Positions 32,681-44,005 of a stretch of 64,000 bases of DNA are shown one piece after another (position 1 is the first letter of the stretch; every line of letters begins with the position of its first letter). Below the pieces are notes generated by a model that did not search any database, was not told the origin of the DNA, and was given only the letters and a program-made list of their open reading frames with translations. This DNA comes from Chaetoceros tenuissimus (Eukaryota; Bacillariophyta; Thalassiosirophyceae; Chaetocerotales; Chaetocerotaceae). The stretch spans positions 620,001 to 684,000 of the forward strand of contig BLLK01000062.1 of the NCBI GenBank assembly GCA_021927905.1, read 5' to 3'. A program made the position numbers and the translations under genes.

Positions 32681-33260
32681 TCTGTTGTGGTGAAGAAGTC
32701 TGGCCTGGTTAGAGTGTACGAGTATGTAGAATTCCAATAGTTATTGGTTTATAGGTATCTATTTTATGTATTGTTTTTCATTTTGATTTTATTGAAGAGC
32801 TTTTCACTTTTCACTTGAACTTCAGTCCCACTTTTGAAAAAATTGAATGGCGGGCTAGGACTTTCCTCCTTTCCTATGTAGCTATATTCAATATACCTAG
32901 CTATATTTCGAACAGAAAAAAAACGGCTCATCTCTCTCATCATCCTCTTTTTATCGCCAAATTTCTATCAACATCTTCATCATCAACACCATCTTTCCAC
33001 AGATACTATCTCATTATTGGCATAAACTCTGCTTCGACGCAGTTGCAACAAAGACTTTCTGTTTGCTCATTTACAAACAGCTCTACTGCTACCAGCTCTG
33101 CCTTGACTTTCTACGATTTCATTTAATCTCAGCTGCACACACTTCAAGGCTTGACACATTTTTCTGTAGAACTCTATTTTCACAACTCGCTCCTGGACAC
33201 TAGATCTTGCACTTCATTCATTCCAGTCACTCAGCTATTCAACTATTCATATAATCAATC
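32681..33260. other. Divergent promoter region
   Basis: Shared 5' flank of the DUF819 gene (-) and exportin-2 (+). The part before exportin is pyrimidine-rich (ct- and tc-rich runs at 32930-33000), as seen in leaders of highly expressed genes. There is no gene. Confidence 0.5.
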
Positions 33261-36249
33261 ATGGCCATGTCCGAAGATCATCTCAAAAGCGTATTGGCGC
33301 AAACACTGACGCCGAATGCCGACCAACGTAAAGCTGCTGAAAAGCAACTCGCAGATTCACAAAAAATCGAAGGATTCCCTCTAGTTCTCCTCCGGCTAGT
33401 TGCTGCAGACACCACAGAACCTGCTGTACGACAAGCTGCTGCAGTCAGTTTCAAGAATCTTGTCAAGAAGGGATGGGATGAACATCATGAAGATGGAACT
33501 GACGGCATCGTTATCTCGCCAAAAGACAGAGATCTCATCAAAACTCATTTGGTAGAACTCATGTGTACCGCTCCTCCTCAGATTCAAGCGCAATGCTCAG
33601 AGGCCATCTCTCTTGTTGCAAAAGTAGACTTTCCAAAGAATTGGCAAAATCTTTTACCAGAGCTTATTGGGAAATTCAACTCGCCAGACCCAAATGTTGT
33701 TTGTGGAGTTTTGGCAACGGCAAATTCTATTCTCAAAAGATTTAGATATGTCAATCGCTCCGATGCTTTGTATGAGGATATCATTTATACTCTTGACAAA
33801 CTTGCTGCGCCACTTTTGACTTTGTTCAAAACTACTGGACAGGCTGTTGATCATTATGCCAATGATGCAAATCAACTCGCACCTCGTCTCAAAGCTTTGC
33901 GATCCATGTGTCGTATCTTTTACAGTCTTAACTGGCAAGATTTGCCAGAATACTATGAAGACCGAATGGAGGAAGTGATGGAAGTATTTGCAAAATATCT
34001 CAAGTACAAAAATCCAATCATGGAAGATGAGGATGAAGAAATGGAGCCAAGTCCAGTTGATAAGTTGCAAACTGCAGTTGTGGACAATCTTTTCCTTTAT
34101 GCCAACAAGGATGAAGAACCATTTATTCCTTTCTTGCCACAGTTTGTGCAGATTGTATGGAATCTTTTGATGGGGCTTAGTCCACATCCTAAACATGACA
34201 TTTTGGCTACTTCTTGCATCAAATTCCTTTCTTCTCTTGTAGCAAAGCCAATGCATAGACATTTGTTCCAGGATCCAGGAACCCTCAAAGAGATTATTTC
34301 CAAGATTGTTATTCCTAACTTGATGATTCGTGAAACAGATGAGGAGAGATTTGAAGATGATCCACAGGAATTTATTATGGGAGATATGGAGGAAAGTGAC
34401 ACTGAATCCAGAAGAAAGAGAAGTCAGGGTTTGTTGAGGGCAATGTGTAAGCAATTTGAAGCAGAAACTACGGCAATTTGTGGAGAGCAAATCAATACAA
34501 TGTTGAACGAGTTCAAATCAGCACCAAATGATAAGTGGGCGGCAAAAGATGCTGCGGTAAGTCTAATTGTACCTTGTAGATGCTGTTTGTTCTGTATCCT
34601 TTTATAATTACTCATGTTATTATCTCCTTCAACAGATTCATCTCATGCTTGGAATCTCTGTAAGAGCTGAAAGTAATCAGGGAGTGTCTCAAGTCAATGA
34701 TAAGGTCAATATCATGGACTTTTTCTCCACTCATATTTTGACCGAACTTCAAGATACAAACCATTCGGTTAGACCTATGGTGAAGGCTACTGCTATCAAA
34801 TTCGCTTCCACGTTCCGTAACCAGTTCACAAAGGAAAACATTCTCGCTTTGATGCCTCTTTTGATTTCACACCTTAGTTCCCCAAGTATCGTCGTCCACA
34901 CATATTCTGCAGCAGCTCTTGAGAAGTTCCTTGTGTCCAAAGATGCTAATAAGCAACCAAAAATCGGGAGCCAAGATCTTCAGCCATTCCTTGAGAGTCT
35001 TTTCACTTCTCTCTTTGCTATTGTCGACAACACTGATTTCAATGAGAATGAATACGTTATGAAGTGTATCATGAGATCTCTGAATTCCGCTAAAGAAAGT
35101 ATCCTTCAAGTTGTACAAATCGTGCTTGAAAAGGTCACCAACGCTGTATTTGCTGTGGCAAAGAATCCAAGAAATCCACAATACAATCATTATATGTTTG
35201 AGTCTATTGCTGTATTGGTCAAGGCGGTTTGTTCTTCAAATCCTGAGCATGTGGATACTTTCGAAGGACTTTTGTTTCCTCCTTTTCAACAGATTCTGCA
35301 AATGGATGTAGCTGAGTTCACACCATATGTCTTCCAGATCCTTTCTCAATTATTAGAGTACAAGTCTGGCGGTTTGAGTGACGCATATCGCATGCTTCTT
35401 CCACCAATATTGAGTCCAACATGCTGGGAAAGAAGGGGAAATATCCCAGCATTGACAAGACTTTTACAGGCTTACTTGATGAAGGGAGCAGCAGAAATTG
35501 TACAAAATAATCAGCTTTCTGGTATTCTAGGGGTATGGCAGAAGCTTAATGCAAGTAAAGCAACAGAGATCAGTGGATTTGATTTGCTGGGTGCAATCGT
35601 CCAATTCGTTCCTGTGAATGCTCTTGATCCTATGTTGACAAATCTTTTCAACCTAATTTTGATGAGACTGCAGCAAGGAAAGACACCTAGATATACGCGT
35701 TTGGTATCTGATTTTTTTGCTCAATTTGTTGGACAATTTGGTACTGAGAAGTTGGTCGGTACTTTGGATGGAATTCAACCTGGACTTTCTCAGATGGTAT
35801 TGAATTCAATTTGGATCCCAAGATTGACATCTGATCCTCCTGTTCGAATGGCTGCCAAGAATCACATTGTTGGTTTGACGAAGATCCTTTGTGATACACC
35901 ATCTCTATTGTCTGATGTGAACGGTCAGAAAGTTTGGCTACATGCACTTACTGCAGCAGTCAAGATCCTTTCATCTCAAGAGAGTTATCTTGGTTCATCT
36001 GTCGATTCGGGTGACGATGACGTTGAGATCGGTTATGATCCAACAATGTCCCGTCTGAACTTTGCATCTCGTGCTCCATTAGATCCATTCAAGAATGTTA
36101 CAAATGCAGCTCAATTATTTGCAAGCTCGCTCAACCAAGCTATCAACACTAATGCGACAGTTTATCAACCTTTGATCCAACAAGGACAGAGCACTGATCC
36201 TAAAACTTTTGCTGCACTCGAAACTATGCTTTCTACTGCTAGAACATAA
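33261..36249 (+). CDS. CSE1: Exportin-2 (CSE1/CAS), importin-alpha re-exporter
   Basis: Two exons (33261-34556 and 34636-36249) encode 969 residues, the usual size of CSE1. The 79-nt intron is GTAAGT...ACAG, phase 0. The protein is built of HEAT repeats. The N-terminus is typical of importin-beta family members (LTPNADQRKAAEKQLADSQK, AAAVSFKNLVKKGW, which binds Ran-GTP). The CSE1-specific region includes NWQNLLPELIGKF, EYYEDRMEEVMEVF, the acidic EDEDEEMEPSP loop and RSQGLLRAMCKQFE. CSE1 carries importin-alpha back to the cytoplasm with Ran-GTP. Confidence 0.93.
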
Positions 36250-36372
36250 ATATATTTAGAATTTTATAGCTCCTCTATTTATGACTAGTCGTCACTTATT
36301 CCTTCTTTCCATGCACAGATGAATATGAAGCCAAGAAATAAATTATATGTGACTATGCATAAAGCTTTATAT

Positions 36373-38193
36373 TTATAAATCTGTATGCCTGATTATGAAT
36401 GCATTTGGACAGTTCACGTTCAGGCTAATATTAGTAATAGCTGCACCTCGCTCTAATATCCTACTTGCAATAAAGTCTACAAATGTTGGAAGCATGTAAT
36501 CAATCTCTCCATCCAAGAATTTGATGAAGTAGGTGCCTTCATGTCCAAGAGACACTTCGCATGGTGCAGCTTGCTCTGGTTTACGACTCTTTAAAAGGTT
36601 GTGCAGTCTAGGTGGTATATTGCGCCACGCCAACTGACCCTCTCGAGAAATTATAATCCATGAAGAGTCCATCTGGAAGGATCCAAAAGCAATTCTATGC
36701 ACGTGCACTGTATCCATTACAGTTTGAAATGCTTCATCATATTTACCAATGCTCCAGAAAGAATGACCTGTGAATAATTCGACAAAATAAGAATCATTTG
36801 GACCCGTGGATATATATCTTATTTTTCTCATAGCTGAGTCAAAGCTTAAGCCATCTTCATTATCTATGCGTTCGATAAGCCTTGCAGGTAATGTACCTCC
36901 GTAATTAGATCGACCGTCGTCCTTGCTAATAAAGTATGTTCCTTGTATAGCTTCTTCGTCTTTTGATTCCATAATTGACATGTGTCGTATTGCATTTGCG
37001 CTCGTCGAGACCACGCCAATACCGAATAATTTCAAAAAAGACGCACAATCTTTAAGGCTCGAATGCGGTGCACATGAATTTGGATTTCCGCCACATTTTG
37101 TAGCAAAAGTTTTGCAAATGTCATTATTTCCCTGTAGTGAAAATCCAGCATGAACACATGTTCCTCTCCGACTTCTCAGGTACTTCTTCACTTTTGTATC
37201 AGTTAGGGCCTTGACATTGTTGAAAATCTTTTTTGTATCTGAACTATCCAAGTACATGTCAATATCAAAATGTGCATTGCAACTTGCTTTAGTGCATTTT
37301 CGCCATCGGATTTGGTTGGCTACTTTTCCATCTACATCAAGTTCCATTCTCTCCACCTCTATTGCTTTCATTTCGGTCCACAAGTTAGTCAACTCTTTTC
37401 TTGCAAGTGATTTCTCTGTCCGAATAGGCTGACTTTCCAACATTTTCATTTGTTCGTCATAGCCCATTTCCACAATATGCACATCATCGCTTGCTCGTCG
37501 CTGTATAGGAACTCGATGTTTTTTCCTGACTGTATCAGCATCTGCATCACATATGGCATGATATCTCAGAGATTCCAACTGCATTTTATTTTGCTTTTGT
37601 TTTCTTTCTTTCAGTCTTCTTGGAACTAGAATTTGATGCTCCAAAAAATGCAATTTAGGTTCATCACTTTCATCGTCGTCGTCGCTATCACTGTCCATAG
37701 CATCTTCATGATTATTGCCATGAAACAAACTATCTCCTTTCCAATAGACTTTGGTGGTATGATCCATGATACCATCCATAGATTTCAAAGGTGAAACAAC
37801 ACTGTCACCATCATCATCATTGCCCAAAACATGAGTAAGTTCCATTCCTTTGTCATTGAGGGATATCTCTATACCATCAAATGTATCATTGCCTATAATT
37901 GTCTTTTCACTTCTTTTCTGCATGGGACTATGTTTCACAGTGATGTTTTTATTCTTATGTCTTGACCATGGCGATTTGAATCTCTTGTCGTGATTAAGTT
38001 TAGACTTGAATTTTACAAATGGTGAGGTTGGGCTTTTCGGTGGAGTCATGGGTGGTGGTGCTGTACCGTTATGATGATCATCGTGCTTTTGCTTGTTGTT
38101 CATGGAGCGGAAAATGCGTTTGCCTTTTCTCCTATTTGGTGTCCTACTGCTAGAGAGCGATGAAGCAGTTGAAGGAAATGTATTCTCACTCAT
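36373..38193 (-). CDS. Unrecognised protein with SWF/YF-G type repeats
   Basis: An intronless 606-residue protein. The first about 300 residues are basic and disordered with an acidic Asp/Ser run (about 165-180). A middle domain has several Cys (RRGTCVHAGFSLQGNNDICK, GGNPNSCAPH). The C-terminal about 200 residues show a repeated pattern: GPNDSYFVELFTGHSFW, MDSSWIIISREGQLAWRNIP and GHEGTYFIKFLDGEIDYMLP. This is a strand of the form aromatic-hydrophobic-x3-G-x2-W followed by I-P or similar. Such strands occur in beta-propeller-like or WW-like repeats of large protist protein families. No enzyme motif was seen. Function unknown. Confidence 0.75.
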   Translation of the reverse strand: MSENTFPSTASSLSSSRTPNRRKGKRIFRSMNNKQKHDDHHNGTAPPPMTPPKSPTSPFVKFKSKLNHDKRFKSPWSRHKNKNITVKHSPMQKRSEKTIIGNDTFDGIEISLNDKGMELTHVLGNDDDGDSVVSPLKSMDGIMDHTTKVYWKGDSLFHGNNHEDAMDSDSDDDDESDEPKLHFLEHQILVPRRLKERKQKQNKMQLESLRYHAICDADADTVRKKHRVPIQRRASDDVHIVEMGYDEQMKMLESQPIRTEKSLARKELTNLWTEMKAIEVERMELDVDGKVANQIRWRKCTKASCNAHFDIDMYLDSSDTKKIFNNVKALTDTKVKKYLRSRRGTCVHAGFSLQGNNDICKTFATKCGGNPNSCAPHSSLKDCASFLKLFGIGVVSTSANAIRHMSIMESKDEEAIQGTYFISKDDGRSNYGGTLPARLIERIDNEDGLSFDSAMRKIRYISTGPNDSYFVELFTGHSFWSIGKYDEAFQTVMDTVHVHRIAFGSFQMDSSWIIISREGQLAWRNIPPRLHNLLKSRKPEQAAPCEVSLGHEGTYFIKFLDGEIDYMLPTFVDFIASRILERGAAITNISLNVNCPNAFIIRHTDL

Positions 38194-38747
38194 AGCTTTT
38201 TGTGAAGTGCACTTTGATGTTGTGCTATTAGTGAATTTTTGACCTTATGAATTATCGATATGTTGCAAAAAAAGCTATGGCAGAGATTTCCTCTCCAACT
38301 GGCTGGAAACAAGAATGGCGGAACTAAATCACAACTTATTACAATGCTTCCAAGGACGTCCGCAGCGCAATAGTATTGATACTTTTGATTTTCAGTCCTC
38401 CAGTAGAGAGACAGGAGGAATGTACCGGTATTTCTGTTAGTACTGCGTACTCAGGCAGGGTCCTTGATTTTCTTCCACCATCTCACTCTCATTGATACTA
38501 TTTTCAAATTATGTGTCACGCCTCATTTTCGCCAAAACAAGAATGAAATAATCTTCTCCCGACTTTTTATATCATTTTAATGGGACTTGATTTTACAATA
38601 GGTTTTGATCCCGAAGAATGTAGCCGAAGCGAAAAGAAGAGCTGTCTCTCTCTTCTCTTTTCAGCAACGCTTTGATCTATGCAATTGAACAACTGGATTA
38701 ATCTAATACATACATATCTTTCTTTTCAATCAAGCAACTCGAGAACA
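38194..38747. other. Divergent promoter region
   Basis: Between the 606-residue protein (-) and proteasome beta-1 (+). No element was recognised. Confidence 0.5.
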
Positions 38748-39641
38748 ATGAACCAATTTGCATATCATCAACAACAAATGCAGGCTCCTATGCCAATGAG
38801 CTACCAACATGATGGAAAATCAGCAGAGACACGTAATCTCAAACCAGGTGAATTGTCCACCGGAACAACCATTATGGCTATTCCATTTGAAGGTGGAGTA
38901 GTTCTCGGTGCGGACTCTAGAACAAGTACCGGTACATACATTGCTAATAGAGTTAGTGACAAGCTTGCTCAGTTGCATGATCACATCTGGTGTTGTAGAA
39001 GTGGAAGTGCAGCAGATACCCAGGCATTGACGGATTATGTGAGACATTACTTGAGTCAATTGGCGTAAGTATCTTTACTCTATTTGTTGTGTGGATGGAA
39101 ATTTCTTGTATGGAAACTTTTCGTTTGATATTCATTATGCCTGGAAGAAAATATTTTAATTTTCTAATTTTGCAATGTTGATGACACACATTTGCTATTA
39201 CTTTATTTCCATGTCACTCATTTCTTTCTTGTTACATCTTCTAGAATCGAGACTGGAAGAGCACCAACTGTAAAGACAGCAGCACACCTCATGCGTCGTC
39301 TATGTTACGAAAATAAAGATAACCTCATGGCAGGAGTAATTATCGGAGGATGGGACCCAGTAGAGAAGGGATCTGTGTACAATATTCCATTGGGAGGAAC
39401 ATGTATCAAGATGCCATTTGCTATTGGAGGAAGTGGAAGTACTTACATTTATGGACTTGTAGATTCCATGTATAGTGAGGGAATGACCGAAGAGGAAGCA
39501 CATACTTGTGTGAAGAAGGCAATCAGTCATGCTATGGCAAGAGATGGAAGCAGTGGAGGTGTCATAAGAACAGTTGTTGTCAAGGAGAGTGGAAATGCTA
39601 GGGAATATGTACCTGGAAATGCACTTCCTTTTGGACCATAG
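38748..39641 (+). CDS. PSMB6: 20S proteasome subunit beta-1
   Basis: Two exons (38748-39064 and 39245-39641) encode 237 residues; the 180-nt intron is GTAAGT...CTAG. The frame is also open from ATG 38679, but ATG 38748 gives a typical short propeptide ending [10 protein letters not shown], so the mature N-terminal Thr nucleophile is kept. [17 protein letters not shown] with the Lys, [12 protein letters not shown] and [12 protein letters not shown] mark beta-1, the caspase-like subunit (yeast Pre3). [10 protein letters not shown] also matches. It acts in the 20S core of nucleus and cytosol. Confidence 0.95.
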
Positions 39642-40060
39642 ATTGTTTCATTTTGTTTCTTCGGATGAATCTAGGATGTAACTAACCATTTTGAAGATAC
39701 TACTACTCTAATCGCACAATTTGTTTATAGTTTATGCTTGTCATAAACATAAAATAGTTTTTGTGTCTATGCACTTATCGCTTGAATTCATGATTTGATT
39801 TTCTACCCTATATTTTGATGTACCCAGTAGTAGTGCTTCGTTCACTCCGACATATCTCTACTATTCTATTAAAATCTATCGCAACTCTATCGTTGATTGT
39901 TGATGGAACTACGTATTCATTCATTCCTGACTCATACCTGAACAAAAAGAATACAAAAAGTCAAAAAAAAGGAAAATATACTTGGTTTCACCTACGTTTC
40001 TGGACTTAGCTTAATTTTAAGTAATAGCAAAAGTGCAATATCTAAAATAATACTGGCAAT
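39642..40060. other. Intergenic, convergent 3' ends
   Basis: Between proteasome beta-1 (+) and the [2Fe-2S] gene (-). The short frame 39815-40009 has no support. Nothing else was seen. Confidence 0.5.
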
Positions 40061-40732
40061 CTACTCCGACTCTGCTGCTTCTTTTGCGGCTTTCGCGGCT
40101 TTCTTTTCAGCTGTACGTTTTGCAACCATAGCTTCAAACTCCATACGCTCATCATAATTCTTTTTAGCAGCTCGTCTGGTTTTCACAAATGCAAACATAC
40201 CCAAAACATTGTTGTAAAATCCCATGATGAAAGATCGGAAAGAGTAGAACTTGCCTGAACTTTTGGCCTTGTTCTTTACTTCCTTCACCTCAATCACATA
40301 ATCTTCACCTGGAACGACATCACCGGGGATTACAGCTATACAAGGTTTGATCCATTGTCCTCCACATTTAGCAGCGCAGGTTCCACATTCGCCTTTTCCA
40401 CAGCCATATTTGATGAATTGTCCAGCTTGGGTGGCTACATCGCGAATAGGAGTTCCAGGATTCGCAATGGTGCTAATTGAGTTCTCGCCAGATTGAAACA
40501 CGACGTTGATGGTACCAGTGATTCCTTTCTCTTGAGGGGCAGCAGATCCTTCCTGTTCAGCAAGGGTTTCCTTCTTTTTCCATTTAGGTTTGTAATTCTT
40601 GCCTATTTTGAGGGCATGCAGTGGCTCGGACCTAGCACGATTTGAAATACCACTAGGAGCAACCCATGCTGATGTTCCCTGAACACAAAAGAGGGCTATA
40701 AGGACGAGAGATGAAGAGAATATTTTATACAT
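40061..40732 (-). CDS. Plastid ferredoxin-like [2Fe-2S] protein
   Basis: A 223-residue protein. The signal peptide FSSSLVLIALFCVQGTSA is followed by WVAPSG, a plastid-type motif with Trp in the place of Phe. The ferredoxin-fold region (about 75-150) has the cluster ligands in YGCGKGECGTCAAKCGG and then KPC, so C-x4-C-x2-C...C is complete. The order and IKYGCGKGECGTC resemble plant-type ferredoxins. After the domain comes a C-terminal helix and a very basic Lys/Ala/Glu tail (EKKAAKAAKEAAESE) not found in soluble electron-carrier ferredoxins. It may be a membrane-linked or assembly-linked electron carrier. It is divergent with protochlorophyllide oxidoreductase, 369 bp between ATGs. Confidence 0.85.
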   Translation of the reverse strand: MYKIFSSSLVLIALFCVQGTSAWVAPSGISNRARSEPLHALKIGKNYKPKWKKKETLAEQEGSAAPQEKGITGTINVVFQSGENSISTIANPGTPIRDVATQAGQFIKYGCGKGECGTCAAKCGGQWIKPCIAVIPGDVVPGEDYVIEVKEVKNKAKSSGKFYSFRSFIMGFYNNVLGMFAFVKTRRAAKKNYDERMEFEAMVAKRTAEKKAAKAAKEAAESE

Positions 40733-40768
40733 TTTTTGCCAAGATATGTTTATTTCAATAGTGTTGTG

Positions 40769-41083
40769 ATGCGTTGTTGTGATAAAAAGAATGAAGAGGA
40801 AAGAAGCAAGCCATCACTAGATTTTTTCAAACGAACGAGCTTCAAGGAGTTCGGATTGAATAAGTGCAACTTCCCATCACCAAATAGATATGTGTCTGTC
40901 AATCAACTGCGTATAGTCAAGCAAACGAGTTCTCCACATACATTTCAACTACGAAATGAAATCCGTTTGCTGGGGAAATCAGAAACCCGGAAATTGAAGT
41001 CAAATGAAATTGCGCACAAGAGGAAAATTGAAAGAATCCGATCCAAAATCCATCACATGAAGAAAAGAAGTAGGTTGTCATAA
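40769..41083 (+). CDS. Doubtful small basic ORF upstream of POR
   Basis: A 104-codon open frame fills most of the 369 bp between the ferredoxin-like gene and POR and ends 18 bp before the POR ATG. The product is Lys/Arg-rich with no recognised domain. It may be an upstream frame in the POR leader, a separate small gene, or chance. Confidence 0.2.
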   Translation: MRCCDKKNEEERSKPSLDFFKRTSFKEFGLNKCNFPSPNRYVSVNQLRIVKQTSSPHTFQLRNEIRLLGKSETRKLKSNEIAHKRKIERIRSKIHHMKKRSRLS

Positions 41084-41101
41084 ATTACATTTCAGGAAAA
41101 T

Positions 41102-43090
41102 ATGAAGACTTATCTCTTTGCAATATTATTAACCAGTGCTAATGCATTTCAGTTCATGTCTAATTGGAAGGTCACCCCTCCAAAAGACTTGGAAAGAGAA
41201 GCTGCAACAAAGGCGAAGTTCGGTGACAAGAGTAAGTAGTACAGTGCAAAACATAGTCACATGAATGAAACTAGATGGAATTATTCTCATATCTTTGAAA
41301 TTAGAACTCGTTGTCATTACAGGAACATCTTCTGGTCTTGGGAGAAAGACAGCACAAGCTCTCCTTAGAACTGGAGACTATCATGTAATTGGAGCTGTTC
41401 GCGACATTGACAAGATGGAAGCAGTTGCTGAATTGGACGGATTTGATATGGATAACTTCACACCTATGCATGTTGAATTGAATTCTTTTGATTCTGTCCA
41501 CAAGTTCTGCGAGGAAGTTAAAGAATTCAAATTATCCAAGCCAATTGATCGTCTAGTGTGTAATGCAGGAATCTATCAGCCAACACTTCCATATGCAAAG
41601 TGGAGTGCTGACGGACATGAACAGACAATGCAAGTCAACTATCTCTCACATTTCTTGATGGTTAGGTAAGTCTGTCTGAACATTATCTATTGTGCTAGTT
41701 ATTTCTATATTTTCTAATTTTTATCGTTATAGTGAATTCTTGGAAGATATGAAAGAGTCTCCAGATCCGAGAGTAATTATGGTTGGCTCTGTAACTGGAA
41801 ATGATAACACTGTTGGAGGAGGTGGAGTTTATCCTATTGCAGACCTTAAGGATCTTTCCGGTTTCAAGGCTGGATTTGATAATCCTATTGCTATGGCAGA
41901 TGGTAAGCCTTCTTATCTCGTTTTGAAGGGGAAAGGTCATACCTTTACATTTTCTAACTCACATGGATGCTCTCCCTCATCTAGGTTATGGATTTGATGG
42001 AGCAAAAGCTTACAAAGACTCCAAACTTTGCTTGATGATGATGTCGAATGTATTGCATTCAAAATATAATAAACTCACTGGAATTGCATTCTCTAGTATT
42101 TACCCTGGATGCATTGCAGAATCCCCATTGTTCAGAGAGAAGAGAGCTTGGTTCCGCAAGTATTTTCCTGTTTTCATGAAATACATTACGGGAGGTTTTG
42201 TAAGTGAGCATGAAGCTGGACAACGCCTATTCCAAGTTTGTCACGATCCTCGCTGTTCCAAGTCTGGAGGTACGTTATTTTCTTTTTAATTTTGATTATA
42301 TTCATTATTTACATTGAATCTTTCTCACAATTGGCAAAATTCAGTCTATTGGTCATGGAATGGAGGTCCTCGTGAGGGTAGAGGAATTGAAGCGTTAGAA
42401 AAGGGAGGACAGATTAGCGGCGGAGGTGGAGCAGGAGGAGGATGGGATTCCATCTACGAAAATGACCAAAGTGCGAAAGTTAACAACATTGAACTTGGAA
42501 TTGAGCTATTCAGAACTTCTACTGAAATCACAGGAGCAGAATGGCCTGATTTCTCGGCCATTCGTTCACCATGTCCAACTTTGAATGTTATTGGTGCAAT
42601 CAATAAAGCTATGATTGAGAAGGAAGAGCTCAAGCGTATGGAAGAAAGACCTGGATTTGATGAGGATGGAAACGTGATCAAACTATCAAAGCGTAAGAAG
42701 GCAAAGCGTGTTGCTCAAAAGGTTGTTGGAGGAGTATTCAGCAGAACTGTTGGCCGTGTTGGAAGATTCCTTTCGAGACGTCTTCTTGGCAGAGTTCCAG
42801 AAACTGCGCTACAGGGTTCTTTCCAAGAAGAAAAGGCGGAAGAGGAAAATAAACTTGTAGTCGACCCAGTTATAGTTGAAGAAAAACTTGATGAAAAGAT
42901 TGAGATCTCAACTGTAGCATCTGAAGAAGATGAGAAGATTCTTGCAAAGGAAATTTCGGACCAAATTTTTGCTGAGTATGAATCATCGAAGAAAGCTGCA
43001 AATGATGCCGAAATGAAGAGTGATGAAGAACTCATTCAAGAATTGATGACAGATAAAGCTGAAAAAGTGGAGAAGGCACCATCCGCTTAA
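41102..43090 (+). CDS. POR: Light-dependent protochlorophyllide oxidoreductase with long C-terminal extension
   Basis: Five exons (41102-41231, 41305-41665, 41733-41902, 41985-42269, 42345-43090) encode 563 residues; the introns are 67-82 nt with GT-AG ends. POR reduces protochlorophyllide to chlorophyllide with light and NADPH. The signal peptide ends LLTSANA-FQFMS (plastid motif). The NADPH site is VVITGTSSGLGRKTA (about 46-60), GHEQTMQVNYLSHFLMVSEF is typical of POR, and the catalytic pair is Tyr about 230 and Lys about 234 in AYKDSK. Plant PORs end about 40 residues after the YWSW block (here about 318). This one continues for about 240 residues, with a Gly-rich loop, an amphipathic basic segment (VGGVFSRTVGRVGRFLSRRL) and an acidic tail. 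Confidence 0.93.
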
Positions 43091-43148
43091 GAAAATCAAG
43101 TGATCTTAATCATAAACATGTATAATAGAACCTACATTTTAAGCTATA

Positions 43149-43595
43149 TCACTTCTGCTCTTTTGGCTTTTCATCATCATATAAACCGGCACTTAGCCAT
43201 GCTTCTTCATCAGTTTTCCTTATGTTACTTCGTCCAACTTTCTTTCCTCTTGAGGAAGCTTCTGATATGGTCATACTTTTTCTTCTGGTAACTCTGCTTT
43301 CCATATCCTTCCACATTGGTTGTACATCTTCGTCGTTGTTGATATCTAGTGGCTCGTACACAGGCCAATCATCAATCTTCTTGATCGAACTATCATTCTT
43401 AAATCGATCTTCTATTTTTGATAGCTGACCTTTCCTCCATTTTGATGATGCGTCTAGGCTGTCTAAACCTAACCCATTTTTCTCGTCGCCACTAGAAGAA
43501 CTTAGATACCTTGAAGTACACCTAACAGAAGATGAAAACTTTGATATGTATGCCACTCGTCTCCTGGCTATGACTCTACATGAAGACATCATCAT
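43149..43595 (-). CDS. Small protein, probable mitochondrial import
   Basis: A 148-residue protein with no recognised domain. The N-terminus (MMMSSCRVIARRRVAYISKF) is Arg/Ser-rich and free of acidic residues for about 30 residues, as in mitochondrial presequences. The rest is hydrophilic with a W-P-V-Y-E-P-L-D block and many charged residues. The stop lies 58 bp from the POR stop on the other strand. It may be a ribosomal or respiratory accessory protein; this is a guess. Confidence 0.6.
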   Translation of the reverse strand: MMMSSCRVIARRRVAYISKFSSSVRCTSRYLSSSSGDEKNGLGLDSLDASSKWRKGQLSKIEDRFKNDSSIKKIDDWPVYEPLDINNDEDVQPMWKDMESRVTRRKSMTISEASSRGKKVGRSNIRKTDEEAWLSAGLYDDEKPKEQK

Positions 43596-44005
43596 TATGA
43601 CAGGAAAATATTCTGGGATGTTTTTGGCTTGAAAACGCTAGTAGTTATTGATGTGTTTATGCTGAAATATAAAGTATCTATGCCTTAGCTTTTGATGTCA
43701 AACTTTCTTTCAGTCTTCTTGGTGCATATATTTTATTTTGTATTGTGATTGTTGAAAAAATTCTGGCGGTTTCATTTCCTATTCCCTACTACGAGTATTC
43801 GTTTTGTTGCCGTGCGAGTGGAGTCGAGTCGAGTCAGTGAAGTACCTCCATAAAATTAAGCTCACAATTCTAAATTTTCGATTTTTTATTTCTGTGTGCC
43901 TAACCATGTCTGCAAGGTGAAGGTACTCCCGACTAAAACGAAAAAGAGAGTAGAAACTTGATCATTTTCCATAGTGGATTCTTTGTATTCTAAGTTTTAA
44001 TTTAG
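43596..44005. other. Intergenic
   Basis: Between two minus-strand genes. A short gagtc repeat (near 43830-43840, gtcgagtcgagtc) was seen; nothing else. Confidence 0.5.

Noticed and set aside
33654-34490. 278-codon minus-strand open frame inside exportin-2
   Set aside because: It is a shadow of the well-supported exportin reading frame, and its product has no family features.
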